NCBI RefSeq assembly: GCF_029239295.1
Contig: NZ_JAQZBC010000001.1
Location: 186,001-250,000 of the forward strand
DNA: 64,000 nt
Origin: Sphingomonas sp.
Lineage (GTDB): Bacteria; Pseudomonadota; Alphaproteobacteria; Sphingomonadales; Sphingomonadaceae
Reading direction: 5' to 3'
Positions 17,668-26,153 of the stretch are shown here, piece after piece. Each line of letters begins with the position of its first letter. Position 1 is the first letter of the stretch. Position numbers and translations under genes: made by a program. The notes under the pieces were generated by a model. It was not told the origin of the DNA. It did no database searches and saw only the letters and a list, made by a program, of their open reading frames with translations.

Positions 17668-18612
17668 TCAAGCGTGCCTTGATGCATCCAGTGCAGTTTG
17701 CCCCTCCGCCCGCATCGCTGATCGGGCTTCGCCTGAAGCGCTCTCCGTGATGCCAAATACGATCACGTTGTACGGGGCTGCCTTACCGTCGCTATCGACG
17801 ACGCTCATTGTATGCGGATCGAAGCGCCATGAGCCCCAGCGCCACATGCTTGCTCCTGGCACCTGCACGACGACATAAGACCCGCGACGAAGACGGGCCG
17901 AGGTCTGCCCTGCGCCGAAATCCAGCCCGAGATCGAACAGCTGTACCTGCTCGTTCCATTCGCGCCTGAGCAAATTCTGCGCGATACCGCCGGCAAGGCT
18001 CACCAGCTGCGGGAGCGCAGGCTGCACCTGGCCCATGAGCTTAAGCCCATCCTTGAACGCGGAGCTCTGCAGCACGTCAATGATCGTCTGATCGCCCTTG
18101 TTGGCGATCAGGATCGTCCGGGCCTTGAAGGAGAGACCGTCTCGCGGGACCGTGAGCCCCGTGAAGATCGGCACGCCATTCACGGCAGCTCGATCGTTGT
18201 CGTTGATGGTGAGCACGGTCGCGAACTGGAGATCCTGCGCCTCGTCGCCAGCCTGATCTCGACCCTGAAAGTCGAACAGCACCGTATGCTGTCCGAAGCC
18301 CGGGTATTGGGCGACCTGAAACGCGTCCAGCGTCACCTTGATCTGCGAACCGACGAGCGAGTGGTCCGGTTCGGCCTCAAAGGCCGACTTGATCGGGACT
18401 AGCTCCCCTGTCGGCCGTCCCTCCGGAATGTAACCCACGACGTGAGCCGAATGAGTATAGACCTTGCCTAGGAGCCGCGCGAGACCCTGCCCGCGGGCGC
18501 CGGCCGCACGCAGCTCTCGCGCTCCTTCCTCGTCGCCGATCGCCTCAAGATAGTCGGCGAGTTCGGCGTCGCTTCGATAGGCAAGGCTCAGCTGTTCGTC
18601 GAACTCGATCAT
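17668..18612 (-). CDS. Unknown beta-rich protein, third gene of AAA/subtilase operon
   Basis: This 314-residue protein has no signal peptide or membrane helix. A helical N-terminus (MIEFDEQLSLAYRSDAELAD) is followed by a beta-rich part with segments such as HTVLFDFQG, FATVLTINDND, PRDGLSFKARTILIANKGD and RRGSYVVVQVPGA. No family is recognised. Its start overlaps the subtilase stop by 4 bases (ATGA), so it is made from the same transcript and probably works with the protease, as substrate, inhibitor, effector or recognition factor; which one is unknown. Confidence 0.75.
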   Translation of the reverse strand: MIEFDEQLSLAYRSDAELADYLEAIGDEEGARELRAAGARGQGLARLLGKVYTHSAHVVGYIPEGRPTGELVPIKSAFEAEPDHSLVGSQIKVTLDAFQVAQYPGFGQHTVLFDFQGRDQAGDEAQDLQFATVLTINDNDRAAVNGVPIFTGLTVPRDGLSFKARTILIANKGDQTIIDVLQSSAFKDGLKLMGQVQPALPQLVSLAGGIAQNLLRREWNEQVQLFDLGLDFGAGQTSARLRRGSYVVVQVPGASMWRWGSWRFDPHTMSVVDSDGKAAPYNVIVFGITESASGEARSAMRAEGQTALDASRHA

Positions 18613-21275
18613 CGTCCTGCCCTTGCCCGCTGCGCCAAACGTCCCCGGATCGACGCAGCTATGTCGGCGTTGATCGAATCGGCCACTTCGATCGAGACGA
18701 CCAGCGCATAGGGCACCTCGATCCTCGACAGTCCCGCGGCCTTGCCTGTCGCCTGCACGTTGATCACGAAGTCTCCTTCAGGCCCGAAGGGAATGGCCTT
18801 TTTGTTGCCCTCGTAGACGGCGTGGATCAGCGTTCCGCGTTTGGCGAAACCGACCGCGGGCTGGGCGCCATGTCGCTTCACGCCTTCCCAGATATTAGTT
18901 TTGCCGCTCGACCCGACCATGTTTAGCCCGATGGCCCGATACTGTGAGCTGTTAGGTAACACGGGGGTCAGCCAAGCCAGCGTCACGACGATCTTGCGGA
19001 ATTCGGTACTGGATCGCAGATCATCGGGAAGCGGAATAAGCCATTCGTGCCGCTTTTCCTTAAGAATTCTGTCCTCGGCGAGCAGCGTGACGCGATGCCC
19101 GCCGCCTTCGACGAGACGGCCGTCGACCGGACCATAGCCCATCGCGCGCGACACCGCTTCCTTCCGACGCGGCACGCTGCCGGCCGGAATGTGGATGTCG
19201 GTCATCTCTTGCCCGAGATCGCCCCAGCTCGCGCCGTGTGCAATGAGCGCCTTCAAGACGCACGGCGCTGTATCGCGTCGATACCACGGCACCCCAGCAT
19301 TGATCGGCGAGTCATCCAAAACATCGCCGATCATCATTCCCATGCGGGTCGCAAGCGCCGCCGCGTTGCTGGTGCCGGACGACATCCGCGTAAAGTCGAG
19401 GTGACCCGTTGCGGGATCGGGGGTTGCGACTAGCTGGCCATACCGGTCAGCATGCTCGCGGCCATGGACGCGCAGCATCGAGCCCTCGGTCGCTAGTGCG
19501 ATCTGGCGGCCGCCGGGAAGCATGACGTCCGGCTTCACGGAGCGGTTGAAGCCGTGCCCCAGACCGGAGCCGAGGATAGGCACCGCGCGATCGCCATAGG
19601 GATCTGCGACGCTGCCAGGCAGCGTGAGGATCGACCCGTCGCAGTGAGCGGCGGCCACGGTTAACGCATTTACGGACTCAGCCGGCGCGAAGATTGTCCT
19701 CTGCGACTTCGCCGCCTCGATGGCGCGCAGCAGCTCGGTCCGACGATGCTCTGACGTCGCCGCCCGCATTGCGGCACCCGTCGGATAACCCGGCACCTCG
19801 AACGGCTCGGGAATGTTGCCCGCGCTGACGACGAAAAGAACCCGATACTTCCAGGCTAGATAGTCCAGCAGCCGCGCCCACGGGCTCATGGTTCCGGCGA
19901 AACCGGCGGCTTCGTCGCAGATCGAGTGATTGATGATGACGACGTCGGGGCCACTCGGATCCTGACCGCCCGTGCCCTCTTTCAGTTCCTTCACGGCGCG
20001 ATGGATCACCCCAAGTGCCAACTTGTCCTTCGGCGGGGTCTCGTACGGGCCGTCGGGCATCAGCACCGGTACCACCTTCAGCCTGCGATCGAGCGGTGCA
20101 TTCTCCTCGTGAAGGTCGCCGCGCAGGATCAGCGACGCCATGGCGCTCCCGTGGAAGCGCCGGTTTACCGGCGCCATCGAGTCCGCGACGTCGAGCTCGA
20201 TCACGTCAAGCCTGTTGCGCAGCTTCACGTGGTTCTCGACCGGCCACCCATCGATCAGTGCGCCGATCTCCGCTCGCCCAGGAGGACCGTCGTCATCGCC
20301 AGCATCCTCCGTCTCGCCGGACACGAGTTCGTCTATGCTGAAGCGGAAGCCGCTCTGCGGCCGGATCGACATGATATCGTCGTCCAGTGCGAGCGGCCCC
20401 GATCGAGCAACGATTGAATCCACAGCCGCACCCGGCAGATGGACCAGCGCTGCATGATAGCGGATATCGTCGAGACGCAGTTCGTCGAGGATCTCGCCCC
20501 CGACCTCCTCCACTGCAGCGTGGAACTCGATCACCGCTCGATCACGATCAGTGGCATTGCCGCGGTACCAGAGATCGAATTCCAGCCGCAGGTCGTCGCT
20601 CTGCTGACGCGCCCGCTCGTCGCTCAGCCGGCGCAGCGTCGCATCGCCGATCCGGTCCTCCGGACCCCATGCTCTGAGTTCGTGCAGCAGGCCGAACAGC
20701 TTCCACCAGTCGCCCAGACCGTCCGGCGCCCGCTTGTTCGCCTTGTACGTTTCCCAGAGATCTCGAAGCGCTTCGAAGGTCGCCTTGGTCGGCATGCCGA
20801 GATAGAGCGCCCCGCCCGTCTCGTCGTCTGGGACGGCGTCCTCGCCAAGCAGGAAGTCGAAGTCGTACTCGCTCAGCTCACCGACGGCGCCTCCGACTGC
20901 ATCCTCGTCCTCGCCGTCTTCGTCGTCGCCTTCGTCTACCAACGGCTCGAAGTACGATCGGACGCCACGTAGCGTGGTGACATCCTCGGCCAGCCATTCC
21001 AGGCCGATCTTTGCGGCAGCGTTGACGAACACGGCTGGGGACCCGATCACCTTCAGCACGAGCGCGCGCTCGGGCGCCAAGGCCGAAGGATCGTCCGCAA
21101 GCCGTATGTCATCGCGATCAAGGATGTTGGACAGGCTGCGGTCGATGGCTGGCCCGATGCGACGCACCTGCGTCTCCACCGGCACGACGCGACGACGACG
21201 GCGGTCCGGGGTTCCAGGAATGCGATCTAGCTTCTTGCCCTTATTCCGACTTAGCGGAAGTATCTCGGTCGCCAT
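18609..21275 (-). CDS. Cytoplasmic S8 (subtilisin-like) serine peptidase
   Basis: The 888-residue protein has an intact S8 triad: Asp342 (GALIDGWP), His375 (RFHGSAMASL) and Ser636 (MSSGTSNAAALATR), plus the oxyanion Asn487 (VVSAGN). About 330 residues precede the catalytic domain and include a very acidic run near 113-126. The last 200 residues may form a beta sandwich. No signal peptide or propeptide is visible, so it should act in the cytoplasm, where an uncontrolled subtilase would be toxic. It overlaps the upstream AAA+ ATPase gene by 35 bases, which suggests ATPase control. Confidence 0.9.
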   Translation of the reverse strand: MATEILPLSRNKGKKLDRIPGTPDRRRRRVVPVETQVRRIGPAIDRSLSNILDRDDIRLADDPSALAPERALVLKVIGSPAVFVNAAAKIGLEWLAEDVTTLRGVRSYFEPLVDEGDDEDGEDEDAVGGAVGELSEYDFDFLLGEDAVPDDETGGALYLGMPTKATFEALRDLWETYKANKRAPDGLGDWWKLFGLLHELRAWGPEDRIGDATLRRLSDERARQQSDDLRLEFDLWYRGNATDRDRAVIEFHAAVEEVGGEILDELRLDDIRYHAALVHLPGAAVDSIVARSGPLALDDDIMSIRPQSGFRFSIDELVSGETEDAGDDDGPPGRAEIGALIDGWPVENHVKLRNRLDVIELDVADSMAPVNRRFHGSAMASLILRGDLHEENAPLDRRLKVVPVLMPDGPYETPPKDKLALGVIHRAVKELKEGTGGQDPSGPDVVIINHSICDEAAGFAGTMSPWARLLDYLAWKYRVLFVVSAGNIPEPFEVPGYPTGAAMRAATSEHRRTELLRAIEAAKSQRTIFAPAESVNALTVAAAHCDGSILTLPGSVADPYGDRAVPILGSGLGHGFNRSVKPDVMLPGGRQIALATEGSMLRVHGREHADRYGQLVATPDPATGHLDFTRMSSGTSNAAALATRMGMMIGDVLDDSPINAGVPWYRRDTAPCVLKALIAHGASWGDLGQEMTDIHIPAGSVPRRKEAVSRAMGYGPVDGRLVEGGGHRVTLLAEDRILKEKRHEWLIPLPDDLRSSTEFRKIVVTLAWLTPVLPNSSQYRAIGLNMVGSSGKTNIWEGVKRHGAQPAVGFAKRGTLIHAVYEGNKKAIPFGPEGDFVINVQATGKAAGLSRIEVPYALVVSIEVADSINADIAASIRGRLAQRARAGR

Positions 21276-22263
21276 CCCCCTCCGCCACTCCGGTCTTTGG
21301 ACCGAATCTCTTCTTCCAAGTCTTCATCTGCTGCACGACGATCGCTTTCGGCTGCCCCTTAGACAGGACGATCTTGCGCTTCACGTCCAGCAGGAACTCC
21401 TCCGCCTCGGCGAAACTTCCACCTTCCAGATCGCGTGCAAGCGCAGCGGGATCCATGCCGAGCGACTTGCGGTCGGCGCCGACGTGATTGAGCCAGCGCC
21501 GGAAGTCGGCGCGCGTCGGCATGGGCAACTCAAGGCGCAGCTGGAACCGACGCCATACGGCGCGATCAAGCAGTTCGGGGTGGTTTGAGGCGCAGACGAT
21601 CACCGTATAAGAAGGCAGATCGTCCATCTGGAGAAGAAGAGAGGACACGACACGCTTGATTTCGCCGGTCTCGTGAATGTCGCCGCGCTCCTTGCCTAAC
21701 GCATCGAACTCGTCGAGAAACAGAACGCAGGGCGTGGAGCGGGCGAACTCGAACACCCGCTTGAGACGCGCCGACGTCTCGCCGAGATAGCTGTCGATCA
21801 CCGCATCATATCGGATCGTCAGGAACGGGACTGCGAGCGCGAAAGCGATCGCCTCAGCCAGCGTGGTCTTGCCATTCCCCGGGGGGCCCGCCAGCATGAC
21901 GCGGTGGCGCGGATCAAGCGAGTTCGCACGCAGGCGATCGGCCTCGTGCTGCTCCTCAATCAAATCGCGCACCTGCGCCTCGACCTCGGGCGGCAACACG
22001 AGATCGTCGATGCTCCGCCGGGCGGGGCGCTCGATTACCAGATCGCGGACTTTGTCGGGCAGGAACGTACCTCCGACCGCTCGAGGGGCCTGGCGCGACG
22101 GCGGCGCTACGGCGCCGAGCGCCTTGGAGAGTCGGTCGGCAAGCGTATGATGCTGCTTGGCGCGCGCTTCCGCAACCAGCGCGGCCACCGTCCGCTCCAG
22201 CTTGGCATGGTCGTTCTGTGCGCCGGCCTCTGCCAGCTGGATCACAAGGTCCGCTCTGCTCAT
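21241..22263 (-). CDS. AAA+ ATPase, partner of the S8 peptidase
   Basis: The protein has 340 residues. A small helical N-domain (about 1-50, MSRADLVIQLAEAG through HHTLADRL) is followed by a linker and one AAA+ module: Walker A GPPGNGKTT (126-134), Walker B CVLFLDEFDAL (179-189), sensor-1 Asn in VIVCASNHPE, and Arg finger in AVWRRF. It resembles single-module classical AAA ATPases. As first gene of the operon with a 35-base overlap into the subtilase gene it is probably a gate or remodeller for the peptidase. Such pairs recur in mobile elements, but I cannot tie it to a named defence system. Confidence 0.9.
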   Translation of the reverse strand: MSRADLVIQLAEAGAQNDHAKLERTVAALVAEARAKQHHTLADRLSKALGAVAPPSRQAPRAVGGTFLPDKVRDLVIERPARRSIDDLVLPPEVEAQVRDLIEEQHEADRLRANSLDPRHRVMLAGPPGNGKTTLAEAIAFALAVPFLTIRYDAVIDSYLGETSARLKRVFEFARSTPCVLFLDEFDALGKERGDIHETGEIKRVVSSLLLQMDDLPSYTVIVCASNHPELLDRAVWRRFQLRLELPMPTRADFRRWLNHVGADRKSLGMDPAALARDLEGGSFAEAEEFLLDVKRKIVLSKGQPKAIVVQQMKTWKKRFGPKTGVAEGDGDRDTSAKSE

Positions 22264-22567
22264 CGCTTCACCACTGCGGTCGAATCCCCGCGATTAGCCA
22301 CCCTTGAGTTCATTGACGCGCAACCCTGTAAGGTCAAGGTCAAGCGGTGATACGAAGCGTCTGGTTAATTTATCGCTCGGCATATAGCGGCTCTTTGCTA
22401 GAGGCTTGCCGGCTACGCTTGGTCGGTCATGCCTGCACTTGAGCATCGCCTCACGTAGATGACTAGCCGCGATAATCATCCGGGCGGCGGATGACCATTC
22501 AACTGCGGCACCTTGCCCGATGCGCGCTCGCGATCAATCAGTGAGCCTCGTCGTGGCGCACTAAGCG
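22264..22567. promoter_or_regulatory. Leader of the AAA/subtilase operon, with a gene remnant
   Basis: No intact gene is clear. The part next to 22263 is moderately AT-rich (TTAATTTATCGC near 22366) and should hold the promoter of the minus-strand AAA operon. The far part (22476-22562) holds a decayed gene end that is listed separately. Confidence 0.4.
22476..22562 (-). pseudogene. Remnant duplicate of the C-terminus of the 22862-23359 gene
   Basis: Read on the minus strand, this stretch encodes LIDRERASGKVPQLNGHPPPG and then stops. The intact gene at 22862-23359 ends TDRERAAGKALPQGGYPPPR. The match in order and spacing shows a partial copy with no N-terminal part. It suggests a local duplication followed by loss. 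Confidence 0.55.
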
Positions 22568-22849
22568 TCAGCTCTTGTTCTTAGCCGCCCGTCCGGCCTT
22601 CCAGATCGCGTATTCGTCTTGAAATGACGGAGTCGCCGGCGCGTTGAGCGTTGGCAGACCAAAATGATGAGCTATGAACCGATCGAGTTGCGCACGCGCC
22701 CACAGCATGTTCGTTTCCTCTTTGACGCCCATGTGCTTGAACCGGACAAGGAAGGTAGCGTGGCCAATGCCCATATACGCGGCAGCGACGGGCGCGGTCA
22801 TACGCGCTGGCCAGTCCGGCAGGCGTTCGATGCGATCGAGAGCGGTCAT
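22568..22849 (-). CDS. Small putative HTH DNA-binding protein
   Basis: The 93-residue protein has a segment WPARMTAPVAAAYMGIGHATFLVRF followed by WARAQLDRFIAHHFGLP. This has the layout of a short HTH_17/AlpA-like helix-turn-helix used by phage regulators. Its start lies 12 bases after the stop of the gene at 22862-23359, so they are probably co-transcribed. DNA binding is inferred from pattern only. Confidence 0.55.
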   Translation of the reverse strand: MTALDRIERLPDWPARMTAPVAAAYMGIGHATFLVRFKHMGVKEETNMLWARAQLDRFIAHHFGLPTLNAPATPSFQDEYAIWKAGRAAKNKS

Positions 22850-22861
22850 CCGGCGCTCGTA

Positions 22862-23359
22862 TCACCGCGGCGGTGGATAGCCACCTTGCGGCAGCGCCTT
22901 GCCCGCGGCGCGCTCCCGATCGGTTGGCGGCACGAAGATGCGCGTGTCGGTGCCCTGCGGCCGGCAGCCCAGCGCCTGGAACTTGTCCGGGCCGGCGGCA
23001 ATGCGGGGGTGTGCGCTCAGCATGTCGCGCTGAATGGCGAGGCAGCGGACATCATTGATCCGCGCAGCTTCGCGGGCTCGTTGAACGTCGTGAACATGCC
23101 GTAAGTGGCCCACGAGATCGTGATTCCCGTTGTAAGCGCCCAGAGGATCGCGCCACGCTTGCTCGTTGCCCATCCAAGTCGCAGCGCGGGTTAGCCCTGC
23201 CGCCAGCAGGACAGCGTTCGAAAAGAATTCGCGGCCATCGACCAGCGGTAAGAGGGGCTGAAGGCAGAACGCCATCACCGCCGCACCAAGTGCGACCGCC
23301 TGAAACCAGCGTTTCGCCGGCGCCAGCGTGTCGTCATGCTCGGTAATCCTGTCGTTCAT
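22862..23359 (-). CDS. Small membrane-associated protein, unrecognised
   Basis: The protein has 165 residues. A hydrophobic stretch (about 22-58, AVALGAAVMAFCLQPLLPLV and SNAVLLAAGLT) can form one or two membrane helices. The rest is soluble and charged, with two cysteines (VRCLAI, LGCRPQG). A truncated copy of its C-terminus lies at 22476-22562. It resembles accessory proteins of alphaproteobacterial prophages; function unknown. Confidence 0.6.
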   Translation of the reverse strand: MNDRITEHDDTLAPAKRWFQAVALGAAVMAFCLQPLLPLVDGREFFSNAVLLAAGLTRAATWMGNEQAWRDPLGAYNGNHDLVGHLRHVHDVQRAREAARINDVRCLAIQRDMLSAHPRIAAGPDKFQALGCRPQGTDTRIFVPPTDRERAAGKALPQGGYPPPR

Positions 23360-23493
23360 GGCACACGCGTCAGACGCGCGAAAGCGTGCCCTCGGCGGAG
23401 GACTACTTGCGGTCTACGCCAAGCGCATCAGTATCAGCCGCCGAATGACTTCGAGCCTCCGGGATGCTTGGCACGGCCGGAGTTCAAGACCGC

Positions 23494-23820
23494 TTACTTT
23501 TCCTGCCGCGTGCCGAAGACGCGTTGCGCTCGCCGCGCTAACACCTGCGGATCGGAAGCATCTCGCGAGACGACTCGACGAGCTCTCTGGCGAGAAGTTT
23601 CCACCTCGTCGATTAATGCGGGCGTCTGAGCAAGGGCGACACGTTCCGCTGCCCGCGCAGCTGCGGTTTCGCGGAGTCGCTCGTCGACATACCTCGAGAG
23701 ATGCTCGATCGCTCCTGATGCGACTAGGAAGTCGAGATCGTGACGCTCAAGCCGGACCCCACGACCATTCTCGATCGCGCGGGTGATATGACGGTGCAGT
23801 TCGATCGCTGTTCGGGCCAT
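23494..23820 (-). CDS. Small helical protein, unrecognised
   Basis: A 108-residue frame starts MARTAIELHRHITRAIENGRG-like and continues as charged helices rich in Arg, Ala and Glu (RLRETAAARAAERVAL). No cysteines, membrane segments or known motifs are seen. It lies in the same direction as the other small island genes between 22.5 and 24.4 kb. A hairpin repeat (23941-23962) stands 121 bases upstream. Confidence 0.5.
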   Translation of the reverse strand: MARTAIELHRHITRAIENGRGVRLERHDLDFLVASGAIEHLSRYVDERLRETAAARAAERVALAQTPALIDEVETSRQRARRVVSRDASDPQVLARRAQRVFGTRQEK

Positions 23821-23940
23821 TGTTCATTGGAGCGTGCACGGTCCCGACGCGCCAGTCTCGGGCGGCGGGGCGATGATCCTTTAGGGCAGGGCGACTAGCC
23901 CTCGTGCACCTACGCCGATGCCGCCGCCGGCACGTGGGAC

Positions 23941-23962
23941 AGCCACCCTCCTGGCGGAGGGC
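23941..23962. repeat. Hairpin repeat, copy A
   Basis: A 22-base sequence with core CCCTCCTGGCGGAGGG folds into a 6-bp stem with a 4-base loop. A second copy with one change lies at 24464-24485. Both stand upstream of small minus-strand genes. Confidence 0.5.
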
Positions 23963-23978
23963 ACGGCCTGACAAGCAG

Positions 23979-24368
23979 TCAGCGCTTGCGAAGTGGCGAC
24001 AGGCGAGGCGCCAACTCGGACAGACGCGGAGTGACCGTCTTTAGCCGAGGACCGGAGCGAGCCGGCACCCGCGGCGCGGTCAACGTGGGCGGCCAGCTCC
24101 AAACCTTCAGGGGATGATGAGGCGCACCCTCCGCCCCTAACTCGCTCTTCGGCTTGCCGTACATGCACCGCCAGCCATCTTCTGTCAGTCGCCAGCCGAT
24201 TTCACCGAAGCGGCCGGGCCCGGTTTCAAGTAGCCCCAACTTGGTCAGTCGATCGAGAGTTATTTCGCCCGTACCAACAGGGAGCTTGCCCCGGATCTGG
24301 TAAACCTCATCATCAAGCTCCAAGTGCTGAAGGAGCTTCCGCTCGCGCGCGCTAAGTACGTGCGTCAT
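23979..24368 (-). CDS. Small putative winged-helix-like protein
   Basis: The frame is open to 24422; ATG 24368 (MTHVLSARERKLLQHLELDD) is the likelier start because the earlier part is low in protein character. The first 75 residues (ITLDRLTKLGLLETGPGRFGEIGWRLTEDGWRCMYG) look like a winged helix with a LTxxGWR wing. The tail is Pro/Arg/Leu-rich. A DNA-binding role is only suggested. A hairpin repeat (24464-24485) lies upstream. Confidence 0.45.
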   Translation of the reverse strand: MTHVLSARERKLLQHLELDDEVYQIRGKLPVGTGEITLDRLTKLGLLETGPGRFGEIGWRLTEDGWRCMYGKPKSELGAEGAPHHPLKVWSWPPTLTAPRVPARSGPRLKTVTPRLSELAPRLSPLRKR

Positions 24369-24463
24369 CTCAGCCACTCCTATCAATTGCCGGGTCGCCT
24401 CCGCCTGTGCCGAGGATGGCATGGTGGTGGCGGCGGTGGAAGTGCGATCTGCGCACGCGCGGA

Positions 24464-24485
24464 AGCCACCCTCTTGGCGGAGGGC
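24464..24485. repeat. Hairpin repeat, copy B
   Basis: The core CCCTCTTGGCGGAGGG differs from copy A (23941-23962) by one base (C to T). The stem shortens to 5 bp. A related pattern CCCCTTGGCGGGG occurs at about 24558-24570. Confidence 0.5.
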
Positions 24486-24703
24486 GCTTGCGCTGATTTC
24501 GTGTTCGGTGCATCTTGATCCGTGGGCGTAGAAACCCGGACCAGTGATAGGCGTCGATCCCCTTGGCGGGGGAGCGATGCTGAGTGGGAACCTTTGGCGA
24601 GGCTCCCCTTGCGAGCATGCTTGGCGGCATGGCTCCGACTCAGGCCTTATGGCCGGGGGCGGTACGCCATGTCCAGCGCGAAAGCGTAAAAGCTGCCGGC
24701 CTG

Positions 24704-24778
24704 TCTCACTGGCAGGTTTCTACCCCCCGGCTCCGGGTCCGTCACCCGGAACGGCCGTAGAAAGCCGATCCAGTGAGA
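24704..24778 (+). promoter_or_regulatory. Nested three-part hairpin in the leader of the 24787 gene
   Basis: Three perfect stems are nested: TCTCACTGG/CCAGTGAGA (24704-24712, 24770-24778), TTTCTAC/GTAGAAA (24717-24723, 24757-24763) and CCGGGT/ACCCGG (24733-24738, 24744-24749). The outer stem ends 8 bases before the ATG at 24787. A competing stem CTGCC/GGCAG (24693-24697, 24711-24715) would break the outer stem. This is consistent with an RNA switch, a protein-binding leader or a DNA structure used in replication. Confidence 0.55.
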
Positions 24779-24786
24779 ACGAAACC

Positions 24787-25278
24787 ATGAACATGATGAC
24801 GATGCGCCACCCGGCGCCGTTGCTGCTCCCCGCATTGCTGCTCGCGCGCGGCGACCCCAAAGAGATTGGCGCAGCAGTCCAGATCCTCATCGACCAGATT
24901 GAGCGCCTGGACCGCGACCTCGATATGCTTCTGACGCACCTTGATCGTCTCGAAGGCGACCTTGATCTCGAGGATGACGGCACAGCCGAACCGGACGGCA
25001 CCGGGGAAGGTGACCAGTCCTGGCCGGAATACGCGCCGCTATCGATGTCGATGGTCGAAGGGCAGTTCTACGAGGACGCCGAAGACGGACATGATCGCGA
25101 AGCCGACAACTCCGATGAGGAACGGCTCACCTGGCCCGAGCGAATTTACCAACCTTGGGCAATGGACGGTGACCTCGCCTTCCGCGAGCACGACGACGAC
25201 GAACTGCACTTCAACCAGGAGCTGGTGGGCGGCGCGATCGTGCCCGCGCCGCTGAATTGGGAGGGCGGCCAATGCTGA
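24787..25278 (+). CDS. Acidic phage-type protein, unrecognised
   Basis: The 163-residue protein opens with a hydrophobic stretch (APLLLPALLLARGDPKEIG), then an amphipathic helix (AAVQILIDQIERLDRDLDML) and a long acidic tail rich in Asp and Glu. Sphingomonad prophages carry similar proteins of unknown role. The ATG lies 8 bases after a strong nested hairpin, and the stop overlaps the next gene by 7 bases. Confidence 0.65.
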   Translation: MNMMTMRHPAPLLLPALLLARGDPKEIGAAVQILIDQIERLDRDLDMLLTHLDRLEGDLDLEDDGTAEPDGTGEGDQSWPEYAPLSMSMVEGQFYEDAEDGHDREADNSDEERLTWPERIYQPWAMDGDLAFREHDDDELHFNQELVGGAIVPAPLNWEGGQC

Positions 25279-25472
25279 GCGCCGCTGACCAGGATGAGCT
25301 CGACGCTCTCGGCTATCGCTTCAGTGGCTTGGCGACGATCGCCAAGCTCGTTGCCAGCCACAACGACGCGCCACCGGACGTCGCGACGGCGCTGGGCTGC
25401 ATCGCTGATACGTTGAGCGATCTGTCCGATCGATTCGATGCCACGATAGAAAGGGTGCGCGCCGCGGCTTGA
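25272..25472 (+). CDS. Small protein, 66 residues
   Basis: ATG 25272 overlaps the end of the preceding gene by 7 bases, which indicates translational coupling. The product (MLSAADQDELDALGYRFSGL, then IADTLSDLSDRFDATIERV) is predicted to be helical. No family is recognised. Confidence 0.6.
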   Translation: MLSAADQDELDALGYRFSGLATIAKLVASHNDAPPDVATALGCIADTLSDLSDRFDATIERVRAAA

Positions 25473-25521
25473 GAGATGGTCCCCGCTCGTTTGATACGGG
25501 CGGGGCTTGATGCCGCTGGAG

Positions 25522-26142
25522 TCAGTCTTCGCCGGGCCAGATCGCCTCTAAGAGATCCTGTTCGCTATCGTGGGAGACCGCCGAACGAGCCATGCCGGCC
25601 TCAATCAGAGCGTCATGAAACTCCTCCGCGCTCATCACGCCGCTTCGATCGAAAAACGTGCCCGCGTCGACCAACAAGCGTGTCACGTTGATGAATGCAA
25701 ACCGTATTGCCTCTTCATTGAGATCTTTGAACAACGCGAATGCGGCGCTTCGGACGCTGAAGCTGATTGATCGAGTTAAGTGCGATCCCGATCCGAAGGA
25801 ACGGGACAGTATATCCGGCCTGACGATAGCCATTACTGGATCATCAACGTCTCTTGTTCCCCGAATCATAGGGAAGCCGATGAACTGTGCTCCTCGCACC
25901 AACTCGGCTGCCCTTTCAGACGGGATCCCCAACTGCATCAGTTCAAAAGCGAGCAGTAGCTCGACGACTTGGAAGGCCCCGTACTCGGCTCGCTTTCCTC
26001 TTCCCGTGTTCACATCAGACGGGAAGCCAAGGCGGCTAAGGTGCTGAAAGCGCCCAAGTAATGTCCCTCGCTTCTCTGCCGGCACCGAAAGTAGGCCTGC
26101 GAAAAGATCGACCACCTGGGAAAGGATCAGCGGAAAGGGCAA
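25522..26142 (-). CDS. Putative regulator of the island control region
   Basis: The protein has 206 residues, reading from TTG 26142; GTG 26115 is an alternative. The N-terminal part RFQHLSRLGFPSDVNTGRGK followed by AEYGAFQVVELLLAFELMQLGI has the layout of a MerR-like HTH with a wing. The rest is a compact alpha/beta domain. It faces the excisionase-like genes across a 100-base region with inverted repeats, the usual place of a repressor. The regulatory role is inferred. Confidence 0.6.
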   Translation of the reverse strand: MPFPLILSQVVDLFAGLLSVPAEKRGTLLGRFQHLSRLGFPSDVNTGRGKRAEYGAFQVVELLLAFELMQLGIPSERAAELVRGAQFIGFPMIRGTRDVDDPVMAIVRPDILSRSFGSGSHLTRSISFSVRSAAFALFKDLNEEAIRFAFINVTRLLVDAGTFFDRSGVMSAEEFHDALIEAGMARSAVSHDSEQDLLEAIWPGED

Positions 26143-26153
26143 GCTTCAGACTC

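Larger units (their letters stand above)
24423..24786. promoter_or_regulatory. Divergent region with repeats and a structured leader
   Basis: No gene is supported in these 364 bases between the minus-strand small genes and the plus-strand gene at 24787. The region holds hairpin repeat B, a related hairpin near 24560, and the nested hairpin at 24704-24778. Confidence 0.5.

Noticed and set aside
22294..22479. 61-residue minus-strand frame overlapping the end of the gene remnant
   Set aside because: It has a coupled ATG, but its composition is not clearly protein-like, no family is recognised and it sits in the expected promoter region of the AAA operon.
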